A stretch of 64,000 bases of DNA from Armatimonadetes bacterium UBA1398 (GCA_002305165.1 DBQI01000065.1:109707-173706); one strand, 5' to 3'. Shown: positions 42,760-52,226, counted from the stretch's first letter. Notes: generated by a model not told the origin, from the sequence alone. Numbers and translations are program-made.

Positions 42760-43830
42760 TCAGACCGCCTCTGGGTACGTACCGAGCACTCGCACGAATA
42801 CCGAGTTGCGCTCTAGTTCGCGCATCGCCGCCTGGACGTTATCCTGGTTGGGGTGCCCGTTGAAGTCGATAAAGAACACGTACTCCCATGCCGTGTGCTT
42901 CGTCGGCCGGCTCTGGATCAGCGTTAGGTTGATCCGATGGGCGGCGAAAGCCTCCAGGGAGCGGAAGAGGGAGCCCGACTCGTGGCGGGTCGAGAAGAGC
43001 AGGGAGGTCTTGTCCTTGCCGCTCGGCTCGGGCGTCTCCCGCCCCAGCACCCAGAATCTGGTGCGGTTGATGGCGTAGTCCTCGATCCGCTCCTCGAGGA
43101 TGGCGAGGCCGAAGAGATCGGCGGCGAGCTTGGTGCCGATGGCCGCTCCCGAGGGATCATCCCGGGCCATCTGGGCCCCGATGGGGGTGGAGCTGACCTC
43201 GACGAGTTTGACCTCGGGCAACATGCGGTGTATCCAGCCTTGGCACTGGGCCAGCGGCTGCGGGTGGCTGTAGACGGTGCGCACCTCGACCAGCGGACAC
43301 GTCGCCATGATGTTGTGGTGGACTTCCATGTAGGCCTCGGCGACGATCCGCACGGGCGAGTTGATGAACTGGTCGAGGGTCGCGGGGATGATGCCCTCGG
43401 TCGAGTTCTCGATGGGGACGACGCCGAAGTGGGCGGCGCCGCGTTCCACGGCGGAGAAGATCCCCTGGATGTCTCCGATGGGCGTGAACTGGCATTGGCG
43501 GCCGAAGTGCCGGAGCGCCGCCGCATGGGTGAAGCTCGCCGGCGCGCCGAAGTACGCCACGATGTGGTGCCTCTGGAGCTCCCTCGAAGCGGAGATGATC
43601 TCCCGGTAGATGGCCCTCAGCGACTCGGTCGGCAGCGCGCCGGGGTTGGCGCGCGCGACGCGTTCGAGCACCTCGCGCTCCCGCTCGGGGCGGTAGTAGA
43701 CGACCGAGGGTTCGCCCGCCATGCGCTTCTCCTCGGCCACCCGGAGGCTTACGCGCGCGCGCTGGTCGAGTAGCCGGACGATCTGCTCATCTAGTTCGTT
43801 GATCTGCTTCCGAAGGTCATCCAGTGGCAC
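42760..43830 (-). CDS. pheA: Bifunctional chorismate mutase / prephenate dehydratase
   Basis: Converts chorismate through prephenate to phenylpyruvate for phenylalanine synthesis. 356 residues. An AroQ-type chorismate mutase domain (about residues 1-85: LRKQINELDEQIVRLLDQRA) precedes the dehydratase (VAYFGAPASFTHAAAL, VVPIENSTEGII, and the NRTRFWVLG signature with the catalytic Thr). A C-terminal ACT domain (ESGSLFRSLEAFAAHRINL) should bind phenylalanine for feedback control. Length and layout are usual. It is 18 bases downstream of the alpha-mannosidase, in the same run as aroQ. Confidence 0.95.
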   Translation of the reverse strand: MPLDDLRKQINELDEQIVRLLDQRARVSLRVAEEKRMAGEPSVVYYRPEREREVLERVARANPGALPTESLRAIYREIISASRELQRHHIVAYFGAPASFTHAAALRHFGRQCQFTPIGDIQGIFSAVERGAAHFGVVPIENSTEGIIPATLDQFINSPVRIVAEAYMEVHHNIMATCPLVEVRTVYSHPQPLAQCQGWIHRMLPEVKLVEVSSTPIGAQMARDDPSGAAIGTKLAADLFGLAILEERIEDYAINRTRFWVLGRETPEPSGKDKTSLLFSTRHESGSLFRSLEAFAAHRINLTLIQSRPTKHTAWEYVFFIDFNGHPNQDNVQAAMRELERNSVFVRVLGTYPEAV

Positions 43831-43848
43831 CGCAGCATCCTCTCTCGG

Positions 43849-46461
43849 CTACTCGCCGAGGGCCAGCAGGAGCGTCACGATCCGCTTCGGTCCGGCGGTG
43901 AACCGCACCACGCCCTCCTCGACGCCCAGCTCCTCGACCGGCTTCTCCATCAGATCCCCAGTCCAGGCCGCGCGTATGGAGGCGCTGATCCGCAGCTCGC
44001 CGTCGACGGCGGTCTCCCGGGGATTGAAGCAGCGCACGACGAGGTGCTCGCCGTCGGGCGAGCGCTTCGTCGCCGTATGGATGAGACACTCGGGCGCGAG
44101 GGAGAGGAGGCTCCAGCCGTCCTCGAGATCTCCCTCGTGGCTGTCGGTCTGGATCGTCTCCAGCGGCACACGAGCCTGATGGGCCTGCCGCGGGGCGTAG
44201 CTGGTGAGCAGATCGCCCGCGAAGGGCACGATGGAGTAGCCGAAGGTGTACTCCCCGAGCATCTGCGCCCCGGGGGTGAGATCGACGACCGCCGCCTCGC
44301 CGCCCCTGCTGAGGGCTCCGACGGCGCGGAACAGCGTCAGGTAGAGCGTCCGGCGCGCGTCGTTGCCCAACTCGTACTCGGGCATGCCCTGGTTCACGAT
44401 GCACAGCCCGCGGTGGCCATCTCCCGCCGCCACGAAGCCCTGCTGGGGCTGGCACTGGGTCGCGTGGGGCCACTCCGCCGGCGGGCGGCTTCGGGTGACG
44501 ACATCGTACTGACCCTCGGCCTGGGCCACGTCGGTCTCCAGGTCCGTTGGGAAGGCGACGCGGACCCGATGGTCCTTGGCGGCGTTGGTGATCGTCGTCT
44601 CGACATCGACTCGCGGCACGCCGCGGCTCACCGAGAGAACGGTGCGGAAGCCGCACCCCACCAGGTCCGTGGCGCGTCCCGTCGACGTCGAGGCCTCGGG
44701 CACCTCGAAGACGCCCCGGATCTCGATACGCACTCGGGCCGGGCCGGATTCCAGCACCGTGATGGAGGGGCTGCATCCGTGGGTCGTGTAGGTGCGGTCG
44801 GCCACGGGGGCGAGGTAGCGGTACTCGTCGCCCACGTCGCCGCTCTCCTCGATGGTGAGCAGATCGCGGTAGGTGTAGCCCGTGACCTTGTCCAGGAGGG
44901 TCAGGCTGCCGTTCGGCTCGACGGTGACCCGGAGGTACTCGTTCTCCACGGTGCGCGGGTCGATAAGCAACTCGGGCGGCTCGGGCGCCTGCCACCCGGC
45001 GGGCGCGACGTGAAGGGTCTTGAGACCCGTCGCCGGCACCGCCTCGGCCACAAGGGAGAGGACGAAGCGCCGCACGGGCTCGGACTTCGGAAGGGCGATG
45101 GGCGACCAGATGCGGCGAGCCGTCGCCTTGACCTCTACCACCCCGGCCGGCACCTCTTCGCCGGCGGCATCCAGCACCTTCACCGCGTGAGGCGCGTCGG
45201 GCATGGGGAAGTCCACCACGACGGTCACGGGATCGGTACGCTCCCAGGGCAGTGGGTTGGCGACAACGACCGTCGCCGCACCCTCGGGGGCGGCCGAGGT
45301 GTCGAGGCGCTGCGCGAGGGCCGTGAGCGCCCGCTCGCTCTGCAGCCGGCCAATCTGCTCCGCGTCGCGGAAGCGCTGCTTCATGTCGACGTGGACGTGA
45401 TCGATGGAGCAGCCGCAGATGGAGTCATGGGGGTGGTTCTGGAGAAGGTGCTTCCAGGCGATCAGGAGGAAGCTCTCGGGGTAGGCGTATGCGCCGGAAG
45501 CCGCCACGGAGGCCATGGTCGCCAGGGGCTCGGTCACTCGCTCCAGCAAGCGCTGGCACGCGTCATTGGCCTGCTTCAGGTACATCCGGGTGGAGAGGGT
45601 GCCCGCCAGGATCTGTCCGTGGCGATCCTCGCGGAGTTCGCCGTCATGCACCCCCAGCTCGATGCCGCGTTCGGCGACCTCCGCCCGCATAGCCTCGAAG
45701 TAGTCGGGCAGGGTCGAATGGCGTATCTCGTCCGTTTCGGGCAGCCTGCCGCGCAGGGACTCGAGGATGGGCGCCAGGTTCTCCTGTGCGAAGAGGTGAT
45801 CGACGCCGTTCATCATGAGGAGCTGGCCGGTGTGGGTCACGGCATCCAACGCATCGCGGGCCCGCTCGACGAAGGCGAGACCCTCATCGGGATCCTCGGG
45901 GATCCGCTGGAGGTTGTTGTACCAGTGGACCATGAAGGAGGTTAGCGCCTCGGACCCGTCGGGCGCGCGCCAGAGGAACTCGCACTTGCGGTCATCCACA
46001 AGCTGCCAGCCCCGGCCGAAGACGGCGGTGTCGATGCCGAAGCCGGCGAGGATCTGGGGCATCTGGCCGATGTTTCCGAACTGGTCCGGCAGGTAGCCGA
46101 TGCGCATGTTGCTCCCGTAGTCCTCGCAGATCTGGCGCCCGATCTGGAGGTTCCGCACGGTCGCCTCGCCGCTCGTGAGGAACTCGTCGTTCAGGAGGTA
46201 CCACGGGCCGATGAGGATGCGACCATCCTTGATGAGCCGTCTGAGGTCCGCCTCGCGCTCGGGCCGGACCTCCAGGTAGTCCTCGAGGACCACGGTCTGG
46301 CCGTCCAGGTGGAAGGTTCGGAAGCCCGGGTCGCGGTCCAGCAGGTCAAGCAGGGCGTCGATGAGATCGACGAGCCGAGTGCGGAAGTCCTGGAGGGTGA
46401 AGTACCACTCCCGGTCCCAGTGAGTGTGCGAGATGACGTGCATGACGCGTCGATCCGACAT
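43849..46461 (-). CDS. Alpha-mannosidase, glycoside hydrolase family 38
   Basis: 870-residue GH38 enzyme. The zinc/catalytic motif HTHWDREWYFTLQDFR is at the N terminus, and the nucleophile region is GYLPDQFGNIGQMPQIL. Middle helical and C-terminal beta domains are complete (for example LYLTLFRAVGALSRGG). It has no signal peptide, so it is probably cytoplasmic and acts on imported oligosaccharides or glycerate-linked sugars. ATG at 46461 follows GGAGG. An in-frame reading extends further upstream but crosses aroQ in a poor frame and was rejected. Confidence 0.93.
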   Translation of the reverse strand: MSDRRVMHVISHTHWDREWYFTLQDFRTRLVDLIDALLDLLDRDPGFRTFHLDGQTVVLEDYLEVRPEREADLRRLIKDGRILIGPWYLLNDEFLTSGEATVRNLQIGRQICEDYGSNMRIGYLPDQFGNIGQMPQILAGFGIDTAVFGRGWQLVDDRKCEFLWRAPDGSEALTSFMVHWYNNLQRIPEDPDEGLAFVERARDALDAVTHTGQLLMMNGVDHLFAQENLAPILESLRGRLPETDEIRHSTLPDYFEAMRAEVAERGIELGVHDGELREDRHGQILAGTLSTRMYLKQANDACQRLLERVTEPLATMASVAASGAYAYPESFLLIAWKHLLQNHPHDSICGCSIDHVHVDMKQRFRDAEQIGRLQSERALTALAQRLDTSAAPEGAATVVVANPLPWERTDPVTVVVDFPMPDAPHAVKVLDAAGEEVPAGVVEVKATARRIWSPIALPKSEPVRRFVLSLVAEAVPATGLKTLHVAPAGWQAPEPPELLIDPRTVENEYLRVTVEPNGSLTLLDKVTGYTYRDLLTIEESGDVGDEYRYLAPVADRTYTTHGCSPSITVLESGPARVRIEIRGVFEVPEASTSTGRATDLVGCGFRTVLSVSRGVPRVDVETTITNAAKDHRVRVAFPTDLETDVAQAEGQYDVVTRSRPPAEWPHATQCQPQQGFVAAGDGHRGLCIVNQGMPEYELGNDARRTLYLTLFRAVGALSRGGEAAVVDLTPGAQMLGEYTFGYSIVPFAGDLLTSYAPRQAHQARVPLETIQTDSHEGDLEDGWSLLSLAPECLIHTATKRSPDGEHLVVRCFNPRETAVDGELRISASIRAAWTGDLMEKPVEELGVEEGVVRFTAGPKRIVTLLLALGE

Positions 46462-46541
46462 GGGGGCGCCTCCAGCGTGAAGGGTCTCGTGCGTTTCGCG
46501 AGGGAGGCCGGCGTATCCTCCAGCGAGTGGCCGCGGGGCGG

Positions 46542-46982
46542 CTACCCTTCCCGACCCGCAAGCTCGACGGCGGCGCGCAGAGCCAGGGGGTACCCCAGGA
46601 CGCCCATGCCGGAGATGATCCCGACACAGGCGGCGCCGGTGATCGTGGTCGCCCGGAACCCCTCCCGAGCATGGATGTTGCTGACGTGAACCTCGATGGC
46701 GGGCACCTCGGCCGCGCGGATCGCGTCGTGGATCGCCACGCTCGTGTGGGTGTAGCCGCCGGGGTTGATGATGATGGCGTCTCGCTGGCCCCGGCACTCC
46801 TGGATCGCGTCGACCAGCGCGCCCTCGCTGTTGGACTGCACGAAGTCGACCTCCACGCCCAGCTCCGCCGCCAGGTCGCGCATACGCTCCTCGACCGCCG
46901 CCAAGCTCTCGACGCCGTATATCTGGCTCTCCCGCTGGCCCAGCAGGTTCAGGTTCGGACCGTTGATGACTCGCACGCGCAT
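46542..46982 (-). CDS. aroQ: 3-dehydroquinate dehydratase, type II
   Basis: Third step of the shikimate pathway, dehydrating 3-dehydroquinate. 146 residues, usual for type II. Visible: INGPNLNLLGQRESQIYG (with the catalytic Tyr), SNSEGALVDAIQ, NPGGYTHTSVA, and VHVSNIHAREGFR with the active-site His. ATG at 46982 starts two bases after the stop of the O-antigen-ligase-like gene. With pheA two genes further, aromatic biosynthesis is partly clustered here. Confidence 0.96.
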   Translation of the reverse strand: MRVRVINGPNLNLLGQRESQIYGVESLAAVEERMRDLAAELGVEVDFVQSNSEGALVDAIQECRGQRDAIIINPGGYTHTSVAIHDAIRAAEVPAIEVHVSNIHAREGFRATTITGAACVGIISGMGVLGYPLALRAAVELAGREG

Positions 46983-46984
46983 CG

Positions 46985-49165
46985 CTAGAGCCCTCCTTCG
47001 GCGCGGAGCGCCGCAGTCTCGACCAGGATGCCCCGCCATGCCCCTCGATCCATCCTGCTCACGGCCGCGGCGTCGGCGTGAATGGCCTCGTTTCGGAGAT
47101 TCTGCTTCTCGGTCGGCTCCTCGGCGGCCTCCGCCCGCATCCAGCTCAGACGGGCGCGCATCATCCGGGCCTGGGCGACGGTCCTCGGGCGAAGGCCCCG
47201 CATCCGCAGGTTCAGGTCCACAAGGGTCCGATCCCCGTCGTACTGCTTCGAGAACTGCGCGTCCAGCTGGTCGTGGGTCTCCAGGTAGGCGTCCACCGCC
47301 TCCACGCCTGCCGCGAGGTGGTGGATGCCCCCCGGGCCCTCCATCTCCGCGGCGGAGGCCTTGGGGATGACGAACTCCAGGGTGAGCATCTCGGGCACAG
47401 CGCGGTAGAGGCCGTACGGTGAGGCCTCCAGCTCCGCCAAGGCGCGCACGTAGGCCCATACCGCCTCGGTGTCGCCACGCTCCTCGGCGGCGGTGGCGAG
47501 CCCGAGGATCGACATCACGCGCGTCGGGGCAAGCTCCGTGGCTCGGCGGTAGTGCGGCTCGGCGCGCTGGATCTCGCCCACCCGAACCAGGCAGTCGGCG
47601 AGCGCCTCGTGGCTCACCGCGCGGCGCGGATTCGCCGCCAGCACGGGCGCGAAGCTGGCCTCGAGATCGGGGATCGACGCGGGATCCAGGGCGAGCTTCC
47701 TGCGCAGGGGCGTCGCGTCCGGGCGGAACCATGCGAAGGCCCGGTCATACTGGCGGGCGGCGGCCGCAACCATCCCCGTGGACTCGCTCCCCTCCGCCCG
47801 CCGCATCGCCGCACCGGAGACAGCCACGGACCCGGCCGTCGTGACGACGCCCAGCCCCAGCAACAGGAGCAGGACGCCGAGCCAACGTGGGCTCCGCGGC
47901 TCGGGGACCCTGCCGCTAAGGAGCTCCGCGGCGCCTACCAGAGCCATCAGGGCGACCAGGGTCGGCCTCACGGTCAGGTCGGACTCGAGCAGTCCGTGGA
48001 CGAGGACCGCGACAACGCCACACGCCGCCGCGATGAGCAGAAGGCGACCGCGGCCCGGCTCGGCTCGCAGCGACGCGCGCGCCGCGCGGGCGGCCGCCCA
48101 CACGAGGGCGCCGATGAGCAGCGCCGCCGCGGGCAGGCCGCTCTCCACCGCCACGTGGAGGGCGTCCTGGTGGGCGTGGAGCGTTGGCCCCACGTCGGCG
48201 ACGGCGGAGTGCGCGATGGGATAGGCGCCCGGGCCCCAACCCAGGAGGGGACGCTCCAGGGCAGCCGCGCACGCCGCCTTCCAGCAGTGTAGCCGGAACA
48301 TCAGGGAGTGGTTCACCGTGAAGGTCGTGACGAGCCGCACGCTCAGGGGCTTGATGGAGAGGAAGGCCAGGATCAGCAGGGCCAGTCCTCCACCGGCCAC
48401 CTTGAGCCGGCGCAGGGCGGACCCGGGCATGGCGAGGAGCGCGAAGAGGAAGAGGCCCGCGAGAAAGGACCCGATGCCCGCCCGGGACTGGGTGAGCGGC
48501 ACGGCGCAGACCATGACCGCCACCACGAACCAGCCCAGCAGCCGAAGCGCGCGCTCCCGGGCGAGCAGGGCGAGGGCGACGGACACAGGGGTCGCGAGCG
48601 CCAGGTAACCCGCTAGGGCGTTGGGGTTGGTGAAGGTTCCGAAGGTCCGCCAGTCATACGCTCCGAGGGTCACGGCATTTCGGAGCCACTGGGTGAGCCC
48701 CGACGTGGCGGCGATGAGGCCGCCCGCCACGAGGGCGATGGCCACACGGTAGGCCGCGCTTTCGCGATGCTCGGGCCGGACTAACAGGGGCACGAAGGCG
48801 GCGGCTCCCGCCGCGCAGATCCGCGTCAGCTCAGGCACGCTGTACCCGCGGTCCACGGTGGCGCTCACGGCGGCGGCGACTAGGATCGCCCAGAGGCAGA
48901 GGAGCAGGAGCGGACCGCGGCCCGGGGACGCTATCCGGCGCTTGCCCGCAAGCATGAGGCCGCCGCAGAGGGCCCAGCACAGGCCCAAGCCCGCGTCCAG
49001 CCAGCGGCCCGCCACCTCTGTATCGAATGCCGCGAGCCATGGGCCGAGAAACAGGCACAGGAGCAGCGGTCCCTCGACGAAGGGGTCGAGGCCCCGTAGA
49101 GCCGCTAGGGGGGCTGGGGCGGCAGGAGGCTGGCCTCGAGGACCGCGCCGGCGGGGCTTGGGCAT
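46985..49165 (-). CDS. O-antigen ligase/polymerase-like membrane protein with C-terminal helical repeats
   Basis: 726 residues. About 10-12 membrane helices span residues 20-470, with the Wzy_C-type segment FGTFTNPNALAGYLALATPV followed by VPLTQSRAGIGSF and the long outer loop PLLGWGPGAYPIAHS, all typical of the O-antigen ligase/Wzy superfamily. The last 250 residues are a soluble TPR-like part (HEALADCLVRVGEIQRAEPH). A role in attaching or polymerising surface glycans, together with the glycosyltransferase just upstream, is likely. ATG at 49165 overlaps the glycosyltransferase stop (TGATG). Confidence 0.82.
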   Translation of the reverse strand: MPKPRRRGPRGQPPAAPAPLAALRGLDPFVEGPLLLCLFLGPWLAAFDTEVAGRWLDAGLGLCWALCGGLMLAGKRRIASPGRGPLLLLCLWAILVAAAVSATVDRGYSVPELTRICAAGAAAFVPLLVRPEHRESAAYRVAIALVAGGLIAATSGLTQWLRNAVTLGAYDWRTFGTFTNPNALAGYLALATPVSVALALLARERALRLLGWFVVAVMVCAVPLTQSRAGIGSFLAGLFLFALLAMPGSALRRLKVAGGGLALLILAFLSIKPLSVRLVTTFTVNHSLMFRLHCWKAACAAALERPLLGWGPGAYPIAHSAVADVGPTLHAHQDALHVAVESGLPAAALLIGALVWAAARAARASLRAEPGRGRLLLIAAACGVVAVLVHGLLESDLTVRPTLVALMALVGAAELLSGRVPEPRSPRWLGVLLLLLGLGVVTTAGSVAVSGAAMRRAEGSESTGMVAAAARQYDRAFAWFRPDATPLRRKLALDPASIPDLEASFAPVLAANPRRAVSHEALADCLVRVGEIQRAEPHYRRATELAPTRVMSILGLATAAEERGDTEAVWAYVRALAELEASPYGLYRAVPEMLTLEFVIPKASAAEMEGPGGIHHLAAGVEAVDAYLETHDQLDAQFSKQYDGDRTLVDLNLRMRGLRPRTVAQARMMRARLSWMRAEAAEEPTEKQNLRNEAIHADAAAVSRMDRGAWRGILVETAALRAEGGL

Positions 49166-50052
49166 CACCGGCGCCCCTTGGCCTGCCGGGCCTGCTTCCG
49201 CTCCAGACTCCGGCGATGGGCCTGTCTCAGCGCGTGGCGGAGTCCGATGCCTAGCGGGTACAGGGGCCTCAGGAGCAGCGGAGTGCGGTCCCGGAGATGT
49301 TTCCGGTAGTAGCGCGCCATGCTGAGGTGGTGCTCGCGGATCATCCGCGCCTGGGCCTTGTCTGAGGCGGCGCCGATGGTGTGCTCCACGACGGCGCCGG
49401 GATGGTGCACCACGCGGCGGCCCGCGTCCCACAGCCGTCGGCAGATGTCGATGTCCTCGCAGTACATGAAGAAGCCCTCGTCGAACCCGCCCAGGGCGTC
49501 GAAGGCGGCCCGAGGGAACATCATCGCCGAGCCCGAGAGCCAGTCCACGTCGGCGGGCCGGTCCAGGGAGAGGTCATCCATGAGGTAGCTCGCGGCGTAC
49601 CGATTGGCGGGGAAGAGCCGGCCGAGAGGGGTGTGCCGGAAGAGGGCGGCGCCCACGGTGGGGAACCGCCGGGCCGACGGCTGCCGCCGGCCCTCGCCGT
49701 CGATCATCCGCGGCCCCACGACCCCCGCCTCGGGATGCTCGGCGAGGTACTCCACCAGCACCTGGATCGCCCGCTCGTGGACCCGGGTGTCGGGGTTGAG
49801 GATGAAGAGCCACTCCCCGGAGGCCCGCTCCACGGCACGGTTCACACCGGCGCCGAACCCGAGGTTGCCGCCCGTGCCGAAGACCATCGCCTCGGGCAGC
49901 TCCGCCGCGAGCCGCTCGACCGAGCCGTCGCCCGAGTCGTTGTCCGCCACGATAAGCTCCCACGGGAGGTCGCCCGCGCCGGCGGCGAGGGTCGATGCCA
50001 TCGCCAAGGTCTCGTCGGTGGTTCGCCAGTTGACCACACACACTGAGACCAT
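49165..50052 (-). CDS. Glycosyltransferase family 2 (rhamnosyltransferase-like)
   Basis: 295-residue GT-A fold enzyme. The nucleotide-sugar site is at VCVVNWRTTDETLAMASTL and ELIVADNDSGDGSVERLA. The D-x-D-type motif is LNPDTR (residues about 87-92), and acceptor/catalytic DEGFFMYCEDIDICRRLWDA is typical of the WbbL-like branch. It probably adds a sugar to a lipid-linked surface glycan. It is followed immediately by the ligase-like gene and preceded by the Trm112-like gene (30 bases). Confidence 0.9.
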   Translation of the reverse strand: MVSVCVVNWRTTDETLAMASTLAAGAGDLPWELIVADNDSGDGSVERLAAELPEAMVFGTGGNLGFGAGVNRAVERASGEWLFILNPDTRVHERAIQVLVEYLAEHPEAGVVGPRMIDGEGRRQPSARRFPTVGAALFRHTPLGRLFPANRYAASYLMDDLSLDRPADVDWLSGSAMMFPRAAFDALGGFDEGFFMYCEDIDICRRLWDAGRRVVHHPGAVVEHTIGAASDKAQARMIREHHLSMARYYRKHLRDRTPLLLRPLYPLGIGLRHALRQAHRRSLERKQARQAKGRR

Positions 50053-50082
50053 GGCCCGGTTAGCCGCCCTCCGCCGTGACGG

Positions 50083-50313
50083 TCATTCGCTGGCCGAGTC
50101 CGATTCGCCGGCCGACGCATCCGCCTTGTACCGCTTCAAGGCTTCCGCGCCCTCGCGCTGCACGGCCTCGTCGATGAGCATGACGGGCACGCCGTCGCGC
50201 ACAGGGTACGCGTTGCCACATCGCGTGCACACGAGCACGGCCTGCCCGAAGGCATCCAGCGGCGCCCGATCGGCCGGGCACCGCAGGTACTTGATGAGAT
50301 CCTCGTAAGCCAT
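50083..50313 (-). CDS. Trm112/UPF0434 family small zinc-ribbon protein
   Basis: 76 residues. Two cysteine pairs are seen as LRCPADRAPL and LVCTRCGNAYPVRDGVPVML; the latter is the family signature. Bacterial relatives of YcaR/UPF0434 are small and of unsettled function, while Trm112 in eukaryotes and archaea activates methyltransferases. The first two-cysteine knuckle has only one Cys here, so metal binding may be altered. ATG at 50313, upstream gene of the long minus-strand run. Confidence 0.88.
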   Translation of the reverse strand: MAYEDLIKYLRCPADRAPLDAFGQAVLVCTRCGNAYPVRDGVPVMLIDEAVQREGAEALKRYKADASAGESDSASE

Positions 50314-50401
50314 CGGCGCTCTCGCCTCCCCAGGATCGGTCGATCACGATGCCTAGCCTTCTTCGCTCCGCAGCGCCAACGCCCTGCGAGGATGGTCGCC
50401 T

Positions 50402-50467
50402 TGGCGGCTTCCGCCATTACACCTCAGCGGATGTGGCGGATTCCGCGCGATGTTGGCGGTTTCCGCC
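50402..50467. promoter_or_regulatory. Three copies of the palindrome GGCGG-nTT-CCGCC in a divergent intergenic region
   Basis: tggcggcttccgcc (50402-50415), tggcggattccgc (50434-50446) and tggcggtttccgcc (50454-50467). Two copies are perfect GGCGG/CCGCC arms around a 3-base spacer; the middle one lacks the last base of the right arm. They are 32 and 20 bases apart and lie between the Trm112-like gene and the ECF-like sigma factor. Regular palindromes of this length upstream of two divergent genes are most easily explained as operators for one dimeric regulator. Confidence 0.65.
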
Positions 50468-50539
50468 GATTCGGGCCCTCGGAGGGGCCAGATGGGGTGG
50501 CAAATTCGTTGCACACATTACTCATTGGAGGTGATCATA

Positions 50540-51133
50540 ATGTCACACATCGCCGTTGAGAGGCTCTCCACCGCCGCCTTGGTCGATCGGGTCCAGCGCG
50601 GGGATGCCCGCGCCTTCGAGCTTCTCTGGGAGCGGTCGGAGCCGCGCGTCCATTCGGTCGTCCGAGCTTACGTGACCAACCGCGAGGACCGCGAGGACCT
50701 GGTTCGGGAGGTGCTCCTCAAGGCCTTCCAGTCCCTGGACACCTTGCGTGACGCGCGCCAGTTCCACCCCTGGCTCGACTCCACCGCCCGGCGCCGATGC
50801 GTCGACTTCCTGCGGCACCGAGGGAAGCTGACCTTCTACTCGCTCGATGAGCCGATGGAGCCGGACGGCGAGGAGGGCTCGCGGGACGTGCCCTCCCCGG
50901 AGCCGCGGGTGGAGGACCAGGCCGTCGCTCGGTCGATGCGTCAGCGGGCCTCCCAGAGCCTCGCGGGCATGAGCGCCCGGTGCCGCGCCTGCTACGAGCT
51001 GCGGACGGGGACGAACACGCCGGTGAAGGACATCGCTAGGATGTTCGGCACCACCGAGGGCGCGGTGAAGTCCATGGTCTACCGCGCCCGGCGGACGCTG
51101 GAGGAGGACCTGGACCCGTTCCTGGCCGCGTGA
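50540..51133 (+). CDS. ECF-like RNA polymerase sigma factor
   Basis: 197 residues. Region 2 is about residues 15-90 (YVTNREDREDLVREVLLKAF, FHPWLDSTARRRCVDFLRHR); region 4 is about 145-190 (VKDIARMFGTTEGAVKSMVY). The sequence is more diverged than the first sigma factor, with no anti-sigma gene nearby. The ATG at 50540 sits behind a full anti-16S complement, GGAGGTGATC (50527-50536), among the strongest sites in the window. The palindromic array is upstream, so it is probably tightly regulated. Confidence 0.88.
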   Translation: MSHIAVERLSTAALVDRVQRGDARAFELLWERSEPRVHSVVRAYVTNREDREDLVREVLLKAFQSLDTLRDARQFHPWLDSTARRRCVDFLRHRGKLTFYSLDEPMEPDGEEGSRDVPSPEPRVEDQAVARSMRQRASQSLAGMSARCRACYELRTGTNTPVKDIARMFGTTEGAVKSMVYRARRTLEEDLDPFLAA

Positions 51134-51149
51134 TGAGGGAGCCGTCGCG

Positions 51150-52226
51150 TCAGCCCACGACCCTCGGCTGCATCGCCTTGAGAGCCTGGAAGTAGTAGCG
51201 GTAGTTCTCTACGCTCGTGCCCGGCACGATAAGGTGGTCCGGCAGGGGGATGAAGCCGCCGTCGCGCATGAGCGGCAGGCGGCGCTCCAGCTCGGCGTCG
51301 ATGGCCGCCGGGCCCTTGGGGATCGCCAGCTTGTCCACGCCGCCGACGACCCGGAGCTCCTTGCCGTACTGCCGGCGGAAGGCCATAGGGTCGGCGCCCC
51401 ACACGCCGATCTCGATGGGGAACATCACATTGACGCCGCCCTCCATCCAACCCGGCACCAGGTCGTCGATGTACCCGTCGCAGTCCACGAGGTAGAGGTC
51501 GCAGCCGTACTCCCGCAGCTTCGATGAGATCTTGCCGTAGGCCGGCACCACGCAGCGCTCCCACAGTCGGGGGCTGATGAGCGGCCCGCTGCGGCCGCAG
51601 ATGTCCTCCCAGCCCCACCCCATGTCGACCCTCACCTTGGGCAGCACCTGGTCGAAGATCCAGCAGCAGAGATCGGCGATGGTGTCGCACATCTCGGCGA
51701 AGAGGTCCGGGTCATCCATCTGGACGTACGCGAGGTTCTCGACGCCCATCCAGTTCCGGATCCATCCACCCAGGCCGCCGCAGGTGATGACGACGGGGTT
51801 GTCCCCCGCGTTGAGCGCCGCGCACACCTCGTCGATGTTCGGGGCGATGCGGTCCGGGTGGGGCTGAAGGCGTTTCTTGTACTCCGGCCAGCTCTCCCGG
51901 TCCCGGAGGATGTAGTCGATGTAGTGCGGGATGCAGCTCCTATGCTTCCAGTCCTGGCAGACGACGCCGTCGCCCTGGCGATAGATGCGGTACTCCTCCG
52001 TCTCCTCGAGCAGCTCGAACTCGAAGGTGGGATAGAGGTCGGGGTTCACGGGCACCCCCGCGGGCCACGGGTCGGTCTCGAAGAACGCCCGGCGGTCCTG
52101 ATCGGGCGCCAACCCCTGTTCCGCCCACTCCTGGGTGACCTCGGGCCACTCGGTCCAGTGCCAAATCGGCAGGCGGTCGAACTCCTCGTAGCGCATGACG
52201 GCTCTGAAGCGCTCGCGGTGGGTCAT
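51150..52226 (-). CDS. Uroporphyrinogen decarboxylase (URO-D) family protein
   Basis: 358-residue URO-D-superfamily barrel, only distantly similar to the one at 24435. Blocks: LPIWHWTEWPEVTQEWAEQG, YQFELLEETEEYRIYRQGDG region, LYLVDCDGYIDDLVPGWMEG and KLAIPKGPAAIDAELERRLP. HemE-specific N-terminal residues are missing. Such proteins are abundant in carbohydrate-degrading bacteria and their reaction is mostly unknown. It is convergent with the sigma factor and divergent from the GH4 gene. Confidence 0.82.
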   Translation of the reverse strand: MTHRERFRAVMRYEEFDRLPIWHWTEWPEVTQEWAEQGLAPDQDRRAFFETDPWPAGVPVNPDLYPTFEFELLEETEEYRIYRQGDGVVCQDWKHRSCIPHYIDYILRDRESWPEYKKRLQPHPDRIAPNIDEVCAALNAGDNPVVITCGGLGGWIRNWMGVENLAYVQMDDPDLFAEMCDTIADLCCWIFDQVLPKVRVDMGWGWEDICGRSGPLISPRLWERCVVPAYGKISSKLREYGCDLYLVDCDGYIDDLVPGWMEGGVNVMFPIEIGVWGADPMAFRRQYGKELRVVGGVDKLAIPKGPAAIDAELERRLPLMRDGGFIPLPDHLIVPGTSVENYRYYFQALKAMQPRVVG

